In this document: in pieces, positions 30,563-42,557 of the stretch
Numbering within the stretch: the first letter of the stretch is position 1
Layout: the number at the start of each line of letters is the position of its first letter
Assembly: GCF_003576645.1 (NCBI RefSeq)
Contig: NC_044930.1
Coordinates: forward strand, 3,255,144-3,319,143
Source: Ipomoea triloba
Taxonomy: Eukaryota; Streptophyta; Magnoliopsida; Solanales; Convolvulaceae
DNA: 64,000 bases
Reading direction: 5' to 3'
The notes under the pieces: model-generated
The model's database searches: none
The model's input: the letters and a program-made list of their open reading frames with translations, nothing else
Told to the model about the DNA's origin: nothing
Made by a program: the position numbers and the translations under genes

Positions 30563-33500
30563 CTAGTAGAATACCTGCAAACTGGCGTGACTACTTGGGA
30601 TTTCAATTTGATTGGAGGTCGATAGTTGTTCAGGTATTCTTGATGTTGAGCTACATCCAGAGTCTTTTGGATCATCTTCGAGAGAATAGAAGGGTGATTC
30701 ACAGTCAGATCTATATTTTTCATCCTTGTTTATGGAGTTATTTTCGGTGCCAAAACTGTCCACATTCTGCAACCGGTTGGGAAGGGAAAGGGCATTCCTC
30801 TCTGCAGAAATTTTCTGCTCCGTAATATCAATCTTGTGCTTTGAGTTAACGGTACTTCCCCGATCTGAATAGCCTGAGTTACTTCTTCCATTACCTTCCG
30901 TATTTTCCAAATCATCCTCTATCTCATCAAGTTCCAAGTTTCTCAAAATTTCGGGGAGTGAAAGGCCACTCTCTTCTGCAAACCTAGTTCCAAGCTCAAT
31001 ATCAATTTTCTCTTTCGAGCTACCATCATTTCCTTCAACGTTAGGAGATCTGGGCTCCACCACAGAGAGTTCTTCTTCATGAACTGTTACCCGAAAATCA
31101 TTCAGCGAGGGAGGGATCTTGGAGAAGAGAATCTCCTTGATATTTTTCAACATCCCTTTGTTATATGGATTATCCTTCTTATCGTACCGATACCTGAAGT
31201 TCTCATATGTGGTCTAGGAAAAGTAAAGAGTCAGAGCACTTAATATAAATTTGACGAAACTACAACACTAAACAACATGGCACATCGCAATGAGTAATCA
31301 AACGGACATTCAAAGATTTTTAGGAGCCCCGCAGCTTATGAAGCAATAAATGAGCATTCGAACTTAAGAAACTACAACCGATGCTACCAACATACCAGAA
31401 AATAGCTCATGGCTCTATCTCGAGAAACTATTGCGTGCTAATTATCAATGATTGAATAGTCTATGTTCTGAGACAAAAGTTTACCTGGTTCGTACAAATC
31501 AGATAAAAATGAAATGCTGTAAGGCCTCCCACGAACCAAACAGCAATGAAGCAGTATACGATCAGAACATCAGATAAAATATCTTGTTGAATAGCTTTCC
31601 AAGGACCGTCATCATGTTGCAGAATGTTAATCCAAGATATCACAAAGACGTATAAGCATAATATTGTTGAAGTCGATATGAACAAGTAAAAGAATCGGTA
31701 GTTACGCTGCAATAAAATACAGAGGAAGTTCCATTTTACTCTAACACGCAAAAGAAAGGAAGAGGGCAGAGAGAGTGGACAAAAAATAGAACTTACTAAT
31801 CCAATACATTGACCGACCCACGGACAGTGATGATCAAATCTTTGCACACAATTGTTGCAAATGGAGCAATGGGATGCTCGAGGAGGGCGATAAAGTAGGC
31901 ATGTATCGCAATATTTCACTTTGACCGTGTGTTCATTCACGATCACATCCTTTGTTCGTGGAAGTTTTAAATGAGGCGTTCTACCATGTACCCACTCCGT
32001 GGAAGGGGTAGTAGTCATGTTAAGTATTTCATCAAATTCCGGAGGATTTGAGCTCCTTGGGACAATTCCCGGATCTCTACTAGCTGTCAAAAAGAGAAAT
32101 GTAAGGTCCTGCACAAAAGTTTAGAAGATTGGTTAGCCGAGTTATGTTATGACAGTCCATTTTTATTTCCCAACTCACGCTTTTTAACAAGGAAGAGTAA
32201 AAATACAAACAAAGAGTGGCCTAAGCAATGTACACAAGTATTTGACTGTTCTTGAAACAGAGTGAACCCAGAATTCCCGGAAACCAACCTTATACAGAGA
32301 ACTTTTACACCCAAACAAGTAAACAATTGCATATCATAAAAAGAATCTCTCTCTCTCTCTCTCCTCTTCCAGAGTATCCACGATACTTTAGAGCATAATA
32401 ACGCTCCCTAATCCAACTGCCTAACTCATTACAGACTTTTAACACCTGACACTACCCAGTGACCCACTTAATCCCTAAAAGGGTACTAAGAATATAATTA
32501 ATTCTTCCATTGAACCAATTAAGGTAGCTTGAGCCCTTGCCATTTCAATCATAGGCAAGTATGCTCAAAATGACATGAACACAAATAATCCTATCAACGG
32601 CAATCAACAAAATGAGGAATGAAATAGGAGAAGGAAGAAAAAGACAACATTAAGAGCCAGCTTTAGAAACTTAAAACTACTCCGTAATAAAGAGCCATTA
32701 CTTATGGACAGCATAAAGAGTCAAATATTTCAATGATAAAATAAAGTGGCGCTAATGACTTCCACATGAACTAATTTCAAATGCCAAAACAGGTCATATC
32801 TCATATGAATACCAAAGAATGATTGACGCTCAAAATACAAGAAATACCAATAATTGTAATGAGAATGGTATTGTTACCAGAATGCCAAGAACTGCTCCAA
32901 TTAGTAGTATAGGGTACCAAGAACTATCATCTTTGTGGTGTTTAATATTGGAATAAACTTTTATGCAAAAAGCAGTGGCAGGGCCTGCAATCAGGAGCAT
33001 GGATAGAAACAAAGATGCTATATCGGGACCAAAGATCAGTCTTCCTCCAAATAAGAATTTCTGGGAGCATTAACAAGAGAAAAAATAATAATAATAAGAC
33101 CAAGGCAAATAGGCAATATTTTTGTAGTCAAAGGTAAAACACTTGTGTTTCAATATTTTTACCAAACAAAGTATGCAAGCATGTTTTAAACAAACAATTA
33201 TTGAAGAAACCTGTATAAACCAACACTTGAGTAGAATATTGCATTCGTAAAAGATAGTGAAAACCAAGACATACGCATAGTAACCTACCTCCTCAGGGAG
33301 ATGCTTTCCATGTCCCTGACATTATTTTTTTTCTCTTCCATGTTCATTTGTAGTTAGTTTTTACACTTTTGTTATACGAAATGTTAAGCATCAATCCAAA
33401 AGGGTCTGGAAAGGGGTGTTCTGTGTTCACCTGGCAATCTCTAACACCCTTGGAACACATGATTCAGTGCCAAGGGGATTTATATCACTTTTATTAGCTT

Positions 33501-33794
33501 ATGTTAACTGAATCATAAATATCAAAGCCTAAACTTATAACTTGTATACATTCTGTATATCTTGTGATCTGGAAAAGTTGTATTAAGACTTATCAAATGG
33601 CTCACCTAAAAACCTCCACTAGCAATGAACTGCCTAACAAAGTTCACAATTGCATACAATGCTAAAACCATGTTTTCACCTAAAATTAAACACTGCCCTA
33701 GGCCTAGCTAGCAACATAAATGAAATTATGGACTTACATTACTCCCCTTCCAAACCTGATAAAGCCTGGTCACTTTGGGCTTCCCTTGAGCCAT
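30563..33794 (-). CDS. DHHC protein S-acyltransferase, gene 1
   Basis: Palmitoyl-transferase that attaches fatty acids to Cys of target proteins at endomembranes or plasma membrane. Five exons give 474 aa: 33738-33794, 32878-33060, 31797-32108, 31485-31706 and 30563-31213, all GT-AG in phase. Start [13 protein letters not shown]. Two membrane segments in exon 2 and the start of exon 3, DPG motif (RDPGIVPR), Cys-rich DHHC domain with DHHC at about 172-175 (catalytic Cys175), two more membrane segments in exon 4, then TTYE at 259-262 (the TTxE motif). The C-tail is long (about 210 aa), acidic and Ser-rich. CAG/GTATTC at 30572 could be a donor to a short last exon at 30191-30208 ending QHMS. Resembles Arabidopsis PAT06-PAT09-type enzymes. 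Confidence 0.92.
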
Positions 33795-36479
33795 CACACT
33801 TCAGAATTGGAAGAGGGCAAAACAAACAAACAAAAAAAGCACCCAAGAGTCAAGCTTTTGGGCTGAGAGAGAGAGAAAGAGAGAAAGAAAGCCACTCCTC
33901 CTTCTCTTCTTCTTTCCTTGATCAGCTCACAATAAACCATGCCATGCAAATCCCACAAGTTATTGAAATTGGGGATTGCAAATTGTGAGTGTTGTTGACA
34001 AGAAACGCGGATTCGGGGTGTGATCAAGAAACAGCTGCCCTGCCTGCCTGCCTGCCTTCTTCGTGCTCTGTGTGTGTCAAGACGGATTTACCCAGGAAGG
34101 ATTGCTAACAGCCAACCTCTCCCTCTCTTTCTCTCTCTCTCTTCGTGTATATATAAATATAAATCTATACATGTGTGTATATATATAATGTATGTGTGTA
34201 TTAAACGCGGAATTTCCTAATTTGTGTTGTGTCTCCCCCTCAGCAGAATATAATTTTTGGTAATTTTCACCTCAGATGAACTCTGTTTACAGCTTCTCTC
34301 TCTTCTGGCGGGGCGGATGTTCCAAATTTTGGCTCTTCTGCTACGAACTACGTAGTATTCTTTTACGGGGCGGTCCATTATAATGTCATCATTATAAAGA
34401 ACTATTTAATAATAATAATAATAATAATAATTTTAACATTTCCTTTCAAAAAAATAATTTTAACATTAAAAATGTAAATTTGAATAAAAATAGATAAACA
34501 TAAGTATTACATAAATTAATAACTATTATGGGTATATTAGACTTTTAAAAATAAAATACAATCCTCAAATATTTAAAAACTATTCTAGATAAAAAAAATT
34601 TCATTTTTAGCTTGTTGTTAATTTAGTACCAATAAGTTAAGCTAAATAATTGTTTATCAATACTTTGATGGGCTATAACTAGTCGATCAGTTAAGTATCC
34701 CAACTTGCACCACTAGGTAAGCATAGCTAACTAGGACAAAAGGTCGTTGCGATAGAAGAAAAGAGCATATGGCTCAAGATTAGGCATTGCTAAGCCGACC
34801 AACAAACTTGACGACTAGTCAAGAAGAAACGTGTGGAGGCACGACAGTAAACCAACTTAGTATTAATTGACACGTGTATATTATAAATGACTCAATTGAC
34901 CCCGCTCAAAGAAACGACTTGTACTCATTTTACTACGTAGGTCTCACTCAACCACTATATCCAATTGTACATCTAGAGTCTCTATACCAATCAATTAGTA
35001 TAATACTTATATACCATCATTATACTTCACTAATAACACCATATATATGTCCATAACAATCCTTAGACCTCATATAATTTATTTTATCACACTTATTTTA
35101 ACTGTTTTACTATCAAGTATCAACACTCTCAATATGTCCTACATACATTTTACTATTTTATTCATGGTAGTTTACTCTCCTTTACTTGTGGGGAAACATT
35201 TTCCTTCTGCATTGTTTACTTTATGAAAATATACTTCATTCGGATATTCTTATTTACATACACAATATTAAAATAGCATAGAATAAAATAAAATAAAAAA
35301 TGTTGTGTTGGCTGTTTTGTTTTATAGCCAACGTGCAGGCACAGAACTGCATCGTGTGATCTGGTCTTTGGAAGTCTCACGATTGTAATGAAACACATTG
35401 CGTGTGTGTTGGACTCTATGTTTCACAAAAGTTGTTTGGTTACCTAAATATTTTTTAAACCATGACATGTCCTAATTATATTCTGACTATATAAGATATA
35501 TTTAAATGTGTACCATACTCAAACTAATTTATGTTCAGTGTTCACATTGTGATTACATATTATATAAACATTTTGTTTTCCTCTGAAAGGGGTGACAATT
35601 GGTAGACAATGGAACATAATTATTGTACCAAAAGGTTACAAGTTCAGTTATTGTCAACAATCAAAACCCTTCGATTGACTTTGTCACACGTGATATTTTA
35701 AATGCAATTTACCGCTCGTGGAGCTGCATATTTCCATCGTCACACCTTTCTTCTCTCTTTCTTTCTTTCTTTCTTTTTTTTTTTTTTTTTCGTACAAGAT
35801 CTAATATTCCATCACTTTGTAATTTAGATTCAATTCAAGTCACACTCACCTAAAGATTTTTATTTTTTTGCATATGACATCTAACATCTCATCACTTTGA
35901 GTCTTTGAGACTAATTCATTTGAATTCGCACCCACCTAGTTCGACTCTTAATATAAAGTTTGATCTAAAATTCTGTAATATGACATACTTTTTAGTTTTT
36001 TCAAAAAGTAAGCATACAACTTTATAGATTAATTTTGAATGTTACATGTGGATATCAATTGAACTATGCAATGATTTTGATTGTTGTTTTGTTGTAAGTG
36101 ACAACAAATAGACAAAAACACACCAACACAACGGCAATAGTTGGAGACTGAAGCATGTCCTTTTATTAAAGGGTGTTGACAGATGGTTGAATATGGAGTC
36201 CCCAATGTGCTAGCTCATATGTTTGACCTTTATCCAACACTATAACCAACTTCATTTAGTGTCTGCCTGTCTGTTTGTTTGTATGTAATATGCTGTATTT
36301 TAAAGCAGTTGATTGACTATGACACTAGGTTTTTTTTTTTTTTTAATTTCGTCGTATTATATATTAGACCACATGATTCGCCCAAAAATCATGAGTAGGT
36401 AAATCGAGTCAATCTAACTTCAAGACTCAAGACTAAATTATACACTTTTTGCGCACAAAGAAGTCCATCCCAAACGCAA

Positions 36480-36595
36480 ACACCCAGTGTTCGTGGTATA
36501 GATCGAACTCTCACCATGCCGCTAGTTAGAGCATAGAGGCAAGTCTTAATTAAGTGAAACTTCTCATCCACTAGACCAATGTCATGGAGGACTGT
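36480..36595 (-). mobile_element. tRNA-derived SINE-like segment
   Basis: On the minus strand it reads TTGGTCTAGTGGATGAG (box A-like) and, about 60 bases on, GTGAGAGTTCGATCTATACC (box B-like). This is a Pol III promoter pair as in plant SINEs. Ends not resolved. Confidence 0.5.
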
Positions 36596-36740
36596 GTTGC
36601 ACAAAATATGGCACATGTGAACCCCTTCTTGTGTGATGAAGGAAACTTCCAATCACTATTCAAAGATGTGCATTGGATAAACCCCGCTCATGTGTAATAG
36701 CTCACAAATCATAAAAGAAAGGTAAACAGTACTAAGAATA

Positions 36741-36860
36741 CTATGCACAACAAATTTAACCAAAAATGTATGAGCAAAAATCGAACTTGTTGGGAGGTTA
36801 CTATACACAACAAATTTAACCAAAAAAGTATGAGCAAAAATCGAACTCGTTGGGAGGTGC
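36741..36860. repeat. 60-bp direct tandem duplication
   Basis: Two 60-bp units (36741-36800 and 36801-36860), starting CTATGCACAACAAATTTAAC and CTATACACAACAAATTTAAC, differ at a handful of bases. No gene is involved. Confidence 0.85.
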
Positions 36861-37938
36861 TAATGGAAACTGTTCTTGGGTCAAAAGTCCAAGGTGTATG
36901 TATTCCTTAGATGGAGAGTGATTGGCATTATTTGGAGCATCCCTTTGAATTTTGACCATTATAAAGTTATAAAATTATGATGCCAAAAAATGTTTTAGAC
37001 AAGATCTTGATAAATTAACAAATTAAATACACAACTAATAGTAGAAACATATAACTAAAAGTTATCACAAAATTAAACCTGAATTCTAAAGGTTCTCCAA
37101 AAATGTAACTCCCCAGGCTTCATCATAGATGTACCCTCTAACTTACTTTGGAAAAATATAGAACAAAGTACAACACCCCCAAACATACAATTTTCTTTTT
37201 CTTTTTCTAAAACACATATCAGTTTCATCCACACTGTAGAAAAATTATAAAGATATATAATATTGTGTATCATTGTTTCATTTAAAAAAAAAATACAACT
37301 CTTGAAAATTGAGATCCAAGACAAGTAGGCAAGATTCCAAGTGTCTTTTAGTCCAGCTCTTCACCCTCAAATTCCTCCCCTTCCACCATGAAAAAGAAAG
37401 GAAAATAAGGTTTATTCATTATAAATTTAGAATGGGAATGAAGGGGGGAAATCAGACAAAAATGTAGTACCTTAACAAGGATATGTCATCCTCGTTTGAA
37501 CAAAACGGAGAGGTTTTAAGCAACACCAGTGTTCTCGCATTTCGCAAAATCTGCCCCTGCACTTACAGGCCATCAAATGCACTCCACCACTGAATGTGCT
37601 AACGTTGTTGTTATGACCTCTTTAGAAGACAAAAGCACGTGATCCGTTAGCATGAAAGACATGATCATTTAGTAGAGGGCAGATAAGATGCAAAGTAGGC
37701 AAACTCGAGAGAAAATTAACAGCCATGAACAGTATACAACTATGCAAACTCTTATTGAAAGTTTCCAACTATTCAGATGTCATTTATTAATCATTTTTTT
37801 GGAATGTCTAGTGGGTAGATGATTGAACCTAAAACCTCTTACATAGAGTGTTATGTCGATTTCAATTGACTAAACTACTGCTTAGATCTTTAACGATGCA
37901 GAAAGTTACCTTTAGGTACGATGAGCTGCAGATGACTA

Positions 37939-39849
37939 CTAGCTGGAATTGACTTCCTTAGGCTTATCACCTTTAGCAACGCCTCCGTCCTTCTCCTTCT
38001 TCAAACGGTCAGCAATTACATTGTAATCCAAATTTGGTAAAATATCATTCTCGGGTACCACTCCCATTTCCAGATCAAACTTGTTTTTGGAGCTGATCCC
38101 ACCATATCTATAGCTTGCATAGCTCTTCACCGTTTCATCTTCTCCAACAACCCATTCTCGAAAATTGACCTGTGATGGTGCGGTCTTGGATAAAAAGATT
38201 TCTTTCCAGTTGTTAATTAAACCACGATTAAATGGGTTTTCCTTCTTATCATATCGGTACCTGAAGCTTTCATAAGTAGTCTGCAAATATACATAAACTA
38301 CATTAGTCATTTAACTTTCTTTTCCTATGAACAAAAAATTGATGTAAAAAGAGCGTGCGGGTGTGCAAACAAATATATTGTCTAACCTGGTTATGAGACA
38401 GAAGGTAAAAATGGAAAACACTTAGCCCACCCACAAACCAGACCGCAAAGAAGCAATAAACAACTAAGATGGCGGACACTACATCCTCTGACATCCTACT
38501 GCACAGACTGCCTTGCAGATGAAGGAGATTCATCAACGAAAATGTGAAGACATATACGCACAAGGTTGTCGCTGTTGTAATGAAAAACAGGAAGCACCTA
38601 TAGTTCCTCTGCAATCAAAGTAATAAAGAAACAGAGGCTAGTTTACTTTTCATACAACAAAACAAGGCAGCTGCCTTCTATTGCTGAAGATTTCCAAACC
38701 GTGGAACTTACAACTCCAATACATTGACCAACCCACGGGCAGTGATGGTCGAATCTATCAACACAGTTATTGCAAATTGAACAATGAGAAGCACGTGGTG
38801 GACGATATAGCAAACAGGTGTCACAGAACTTCACTTTGACTGTATAGCCATTGACCATAATATCCTTTGTCCTTGGTATTTTTATAGAAGTGGTACTGCT
38901 ATACCAATCCATGGATGTTACACTAGCTTCTAATATCTCATCAAATTCAGGGGGGCTTTTGTTCCTAGGGATTATTCCAGGATTGCTTGAAGATGTTAAG
39001 AATAGAAAATTCAAATCCTGCAGGATCACTATAATGCATTAGGCCAAATTTTCAGAAGATAATGCCAAACTCTTCATGGAAGACTTTCCAGTTACCTACC
39101 AAAATCGTGAGCACAATCCCCACAATAGACACAACCTGCCCAAATAATGGATCAGCTTCTGGAGTCCTCGAAAGCGTTCTCAAACAGAACGTAACTGCAG
39201 GGGTCCCTATTAGAAAAGCAGATAAAATCATTGATGCCCCATCAGGACCAAAGACCAATCTCCCACCACAAACGAATTTCTGAAATAGTAAAGAAAGTTG
39301 TATAAACATGAGCAACCGGCAGTCTTCCTCCCTCACCTCACAATAAACATTTATACTTCATTACAAACTTTATCTCATGTATTAAAATTTCCTTCCATAG
39401 TTAGTGGCAAAACATTTCTGCCCATGCCTTTTGCAGTGCATTTCCACTTGGACATTAAAAAAAAATTACACACTGCATCACATGTTGAGCAAAACCTTAG
39501 CACAATGAAGTACTCATCTCAATAAGACACTCAAAACTCAAGTCCAACAATAAACAAAACCTGAGTTTTGAACCATTGGCCAATAATCAAAAACCATATA
39601 CTAAGACAAGCTAAATTGGAAACATCATTTCCAACAATTTGTCTTCCCAAAATTTCTTTAACCATAAAATTGTTTCTAGTCCCATTATTACAATACATAA
39701 ATCAATCATTCAAAATAAAAGACAGGCAAGGAGAATCTTACATTGTGGCCATACCAAGCTTGATAAAGCCGTTTCTTCGGAGCGTCGACTATGGAGGATG
39801 GGGCCAATTGCCGATTCCGGATCCCATTCATCGCCGTTGCAGTCTCCAT
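37939..39849 (-). CDS. DHHC protein S-acyltransferase, gene 2
   Basis: Tandem relative of gene 1, same function class. Five exons, 385 aa: 39742-39849, 39100-39279, 38712-39017, 38387-38608 and 37939-38280. The intron positions and phases are the same, and the fourth exon is exactly 222 bp in both. Start [12 protein letters not shown] at 39849; its N-terminus is 17 residues longer. DHHC at about 186-189 with catalytic Cys189, TTYE at 273-276, four predicted membrane segments. The usual DPG motif reads NPG (108-110). The C-tail is about 100 residues shorter and ends KPKEVNSS. Introns are short, with none above 0.5 kb. Both copies look functional. Confidence 0.92.
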
Positions 39850-39940
39850 GCGCAACTTCGATGAAGGAATCGAATGGCTTATTGAGGGGTGCCGATACAA
39901 TCAATAATGGAGAGAAAGCAGAAGGAGAAGATGAAGATCA

Positions 39941-39970
39941 CCCCTACCCCTATCCCTATCCCTATCCCTC
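39941..39970. repeat. (CCCTAT)n hexamer run in gene 2 leader
   Basis: ACCCCTACCCC is followed by TATCCC units for about 30 bp, upstream of the DHHC gene 2 start and so probably in its leader. It resembles but is not the plant telomere unit (CCCTAAA). Confidence 0.7.
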
Positions 39971-42110
39971 TTTCTCTCTCTCTCCCCCCACAGGATCGCA
40001 CTACATCCTCCCAAAACAAATTCAATTCGAGAAATTTGATTCCCTTCTCGCTACGCTTTCCCTCTTTCTCTCCCTTAAAACAAGGGGACATTTTTCCTCG
40101 ATTTCTATAAATTTGAGCTCACTTCCTTCTCTCTGCTCATCATCTTTTCTGGCTAACATTTTTACAAACTTTGTCATTCCTCATTTTTTGTAAAATAAAA
40201 GGCAAACACATCTTTGGTCACCTCGACCCATCCACTAATATCACACAAAAAAAAATAATTATGTATGGAATAAATCACCTTTTTCTTTCCTCAATTATTT
40301 CTCCGTAACGACTGTAAAATGACATTTGGTACTTTCTTATCAATTAATTTTTCAGGAAAATATTTTTTAAGAATATATTTTATGAGAATAATTTTATCGA
40401 AAAAATTAATTAGCATGTTTGATGTTATTCTAGAAACATGACAATTAAATTACTTGAAAAATTAATTAACACGTTTTGTTAATTTAAACTTTTTTACTAA
40501 TTTTTTTAAAAAACTCTAATGTGTAATTGAATAAAGTTGACAGATTCTCAGTACGTCAAGAAAATAAATCTCACCCCAGTTCAAACTTACGAGCATAAGT
40601 GAAGACTTCTTTCTTTTTTTTCTTTTTTTTTTTTTTTTGGGTTTTATGAGCCTTTCCCCTAGCTCGCTTTGAGAGGCGCATGAAATTACCCCAAAGAGAA
40701 TTGTCACTTGTTTAAATCGGACTCGAGTTATTCCTGAGTTTCTTTCCTACAAATAAACTCATCTACCACTTGAACTACTCCTTTTAAGTTACATTGTGTA
40801 TTATTTCTTAATATACATAACCTTACTTAAGACTTATTTCTAGTGACAATGTGGCAATTTAATCGTTGTCACGTACATTTGGGTTGGACTCATTGTACAC
40901 ATAAATGTACGTACGAGTTCAATACTGAAAATGATATAGTACAACAAAATTGAAATTTTGTATTATTAAAAAACAAATTTTAAGCACTTCGGTATATCTT
41001 GTTTAAAAGTAAAATTAGGAGATGGAAACAATAAACATAACAATGATACATGAATCTAGATTATATGTGCGTTTCATCTAATATCAATGAATATGATGCC
41101 AAATTTATTAGGTTTAATGAGAGAAATCACTAGTTATATCATGACTTATTTAGTAGCAATAATGGCCATTGAATATAGAATAATGTTTTCATGTAATAAC
41201 ATTAATCTTTTATAGTGAAATATAATTATCACTATAATTAATCATGTGAACGTTTTTGTATTGTTGTTTACATATATCATTGAATCACCACATATATATA
41301 TATATCATTGCTAGGTTAATTACATACTCTTTTTTTTTTTTTTTTTTTTTGCAAATACATAAATAAATATATATATATATAAATTCAACTTAAAACGTTT
41401 ATATTTAAAATGGTATATTTTATTTTCAATTATGAGCAGAACATGTTCTTAATGCGTTCATTCGGTAATTTTATAGTGACGTGTTATAAGCAACTATTGT
41501 GGTTTATATCTGATTTTGATATCATATTGTTTTTTCAATATTGACATTCACAAGCTTATCGGTCTTGATATTATCAAGTCGTCCGATCTCCACAACTATA
41601 CATGTTAACTCCGTCATCATATCACACACATGTCACGTCAATAGTTTACATGTGTCGCAACCATTTTAAACACTTAATCGAAGAACGCCACGACAATAAT
41701 TTGTCATCATTGTGTTGGTTTGTAAGACCCCATCTTAGTGTAAGAGGGTGGATAACTCACAACTTATACTAGAGCTTCCTAACATCTCGATCACCGCCAG
41801 TGATCTTGTGGTCTAGTGGCACAAAATGACTCTCTTAAATGGGAGGTAATAAGTTTGAGCTGACAGTATTGGTTATTTGTGTTTTAGTACCTGTGTAGTA
41901 AGACAAAACCAAATAAAACAATTTGTTCATTTTGCATCATTTACAAAGGTTGAACTTAACATTATAACTATATTAGCATTATACTTGCTTACTATCTCAA
42001 ATGATTAGGTTTGATAAAAAGTGGAATTTTATCATATATGCTAACTACATTTTAAATGGAAAATCAAATATATATATTAATAATAATAAATTTTGTTCAC
42101 AATAATTAAC
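39971..42110. other. Divergent intergenic region
   Basis: No gene seen. It separates the minus-strand DHHC gene 2 from the plus-strand RBR-like gene. AT-rich, with T tracts at 40611-40638 and 41331-41350. I searched it for remains of the missing RBR N-terminal exons and saw none. Confidence 0.55.
41805..41885 (+). mobile_element. tRNA-derived SINE-like segment
   Basis: CTTGTGGTCTAGTGGCAC (box A-like) and TAAGTTTGAGCTGAC (box B-like) occur with tRNA-like spacing. Related in sequence to the segment at 29245-29320. Boundaries not found. Confidence 0.45.
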
Positions 42111-42185
42111 GGATGAAAATAAAAATAAATTTATGCTCGGGTATTGTTGGCCCACTGTTAGTATCCGCCAAGCAGTATCGGGAAA

Positions 42186-42317
42186 TTTGGCGGCAAAAAT
42201 GGGACACGTGTCATATCGTTATTACAAAGTGTCGTTTAGGGCTGCCTGTTACCGGCAGGATGACGTATGTCGTTTTTCCCGCGCGTATTCGCTAACAGAA
42301 AAAGAGGTGGCGGGAAA
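42186..42317 (+). promoter_or_regulatory. E2F-type sites and G-box upstream of RBR-like gene
   Basis: Two exact matches to the E2F consensus TTTSSCGC: TTTCCCGC at 42275-42282 and its reverse GCGGGAAA at 42310-42317. TTTGGCGG at 42186-42193 and GGCGGAAA near 42367 are one-base variants. A G-box CACGTG lies at 42205-42210. All are 180-375 bp before the start codon. E2F factors, held in check by RBR, bind such sites in S-phase genes and in RBR promoters, so feedback control is expected. Motifs are seen; regulation is inferred. Confidence 0.7.
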
Positions 42318-42557
42318 AAAAAGGGTCCCATTTTTAGTGATAGAAAGAGACAGAGGGGGGCAATTAGGCGGAAACCCTAGTGTTCTTTCTCACTCACTCA
42401 CAATATCATTTCAAGCTTCTCTGAGCTTTTTCCCCGGATTCCATTTCTCTCGATTAGAGAGATCTGTGATTCGATTGGCCGTGTTATCAATCGGTGTGCA
42501 AGGAAGGTTTTTCCGGCTGGCGGCGACGGCGGCAGTAATTTGGAATCAAATATAAAG

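Larger units (their letters stand above)
33795..37930. other. Intergenic region between the DHHC genes
   Basis: No gene seen in 4.1 kb. The first ~200 bases are the DHHC gene 1 leader/promoter (GA-rich at 33863-33890, CT-rich on the other side at 34120-34145). The rest is AT-rich with a (CTTT)n/T tract at 35755-35790, a SINE-like segment near 36480-36595 and a 60-bp tandem duplication at 36741-36860. Confidence 0.55.

Noticed and set aside
39941..39970. Interstitial telomere repeat
   Set aside because: The unit is CCCTAT, not the plant CCCTAAA, and the run is only about 30 bp.
42133..42555. 140-codon frame upstream of the RBR-like start that might encode the missing N-terminus
   Set aside because: It is in a different frame, crosses the E2F sites and an AAACCCTAG leader, and has no RBR-like sequence.
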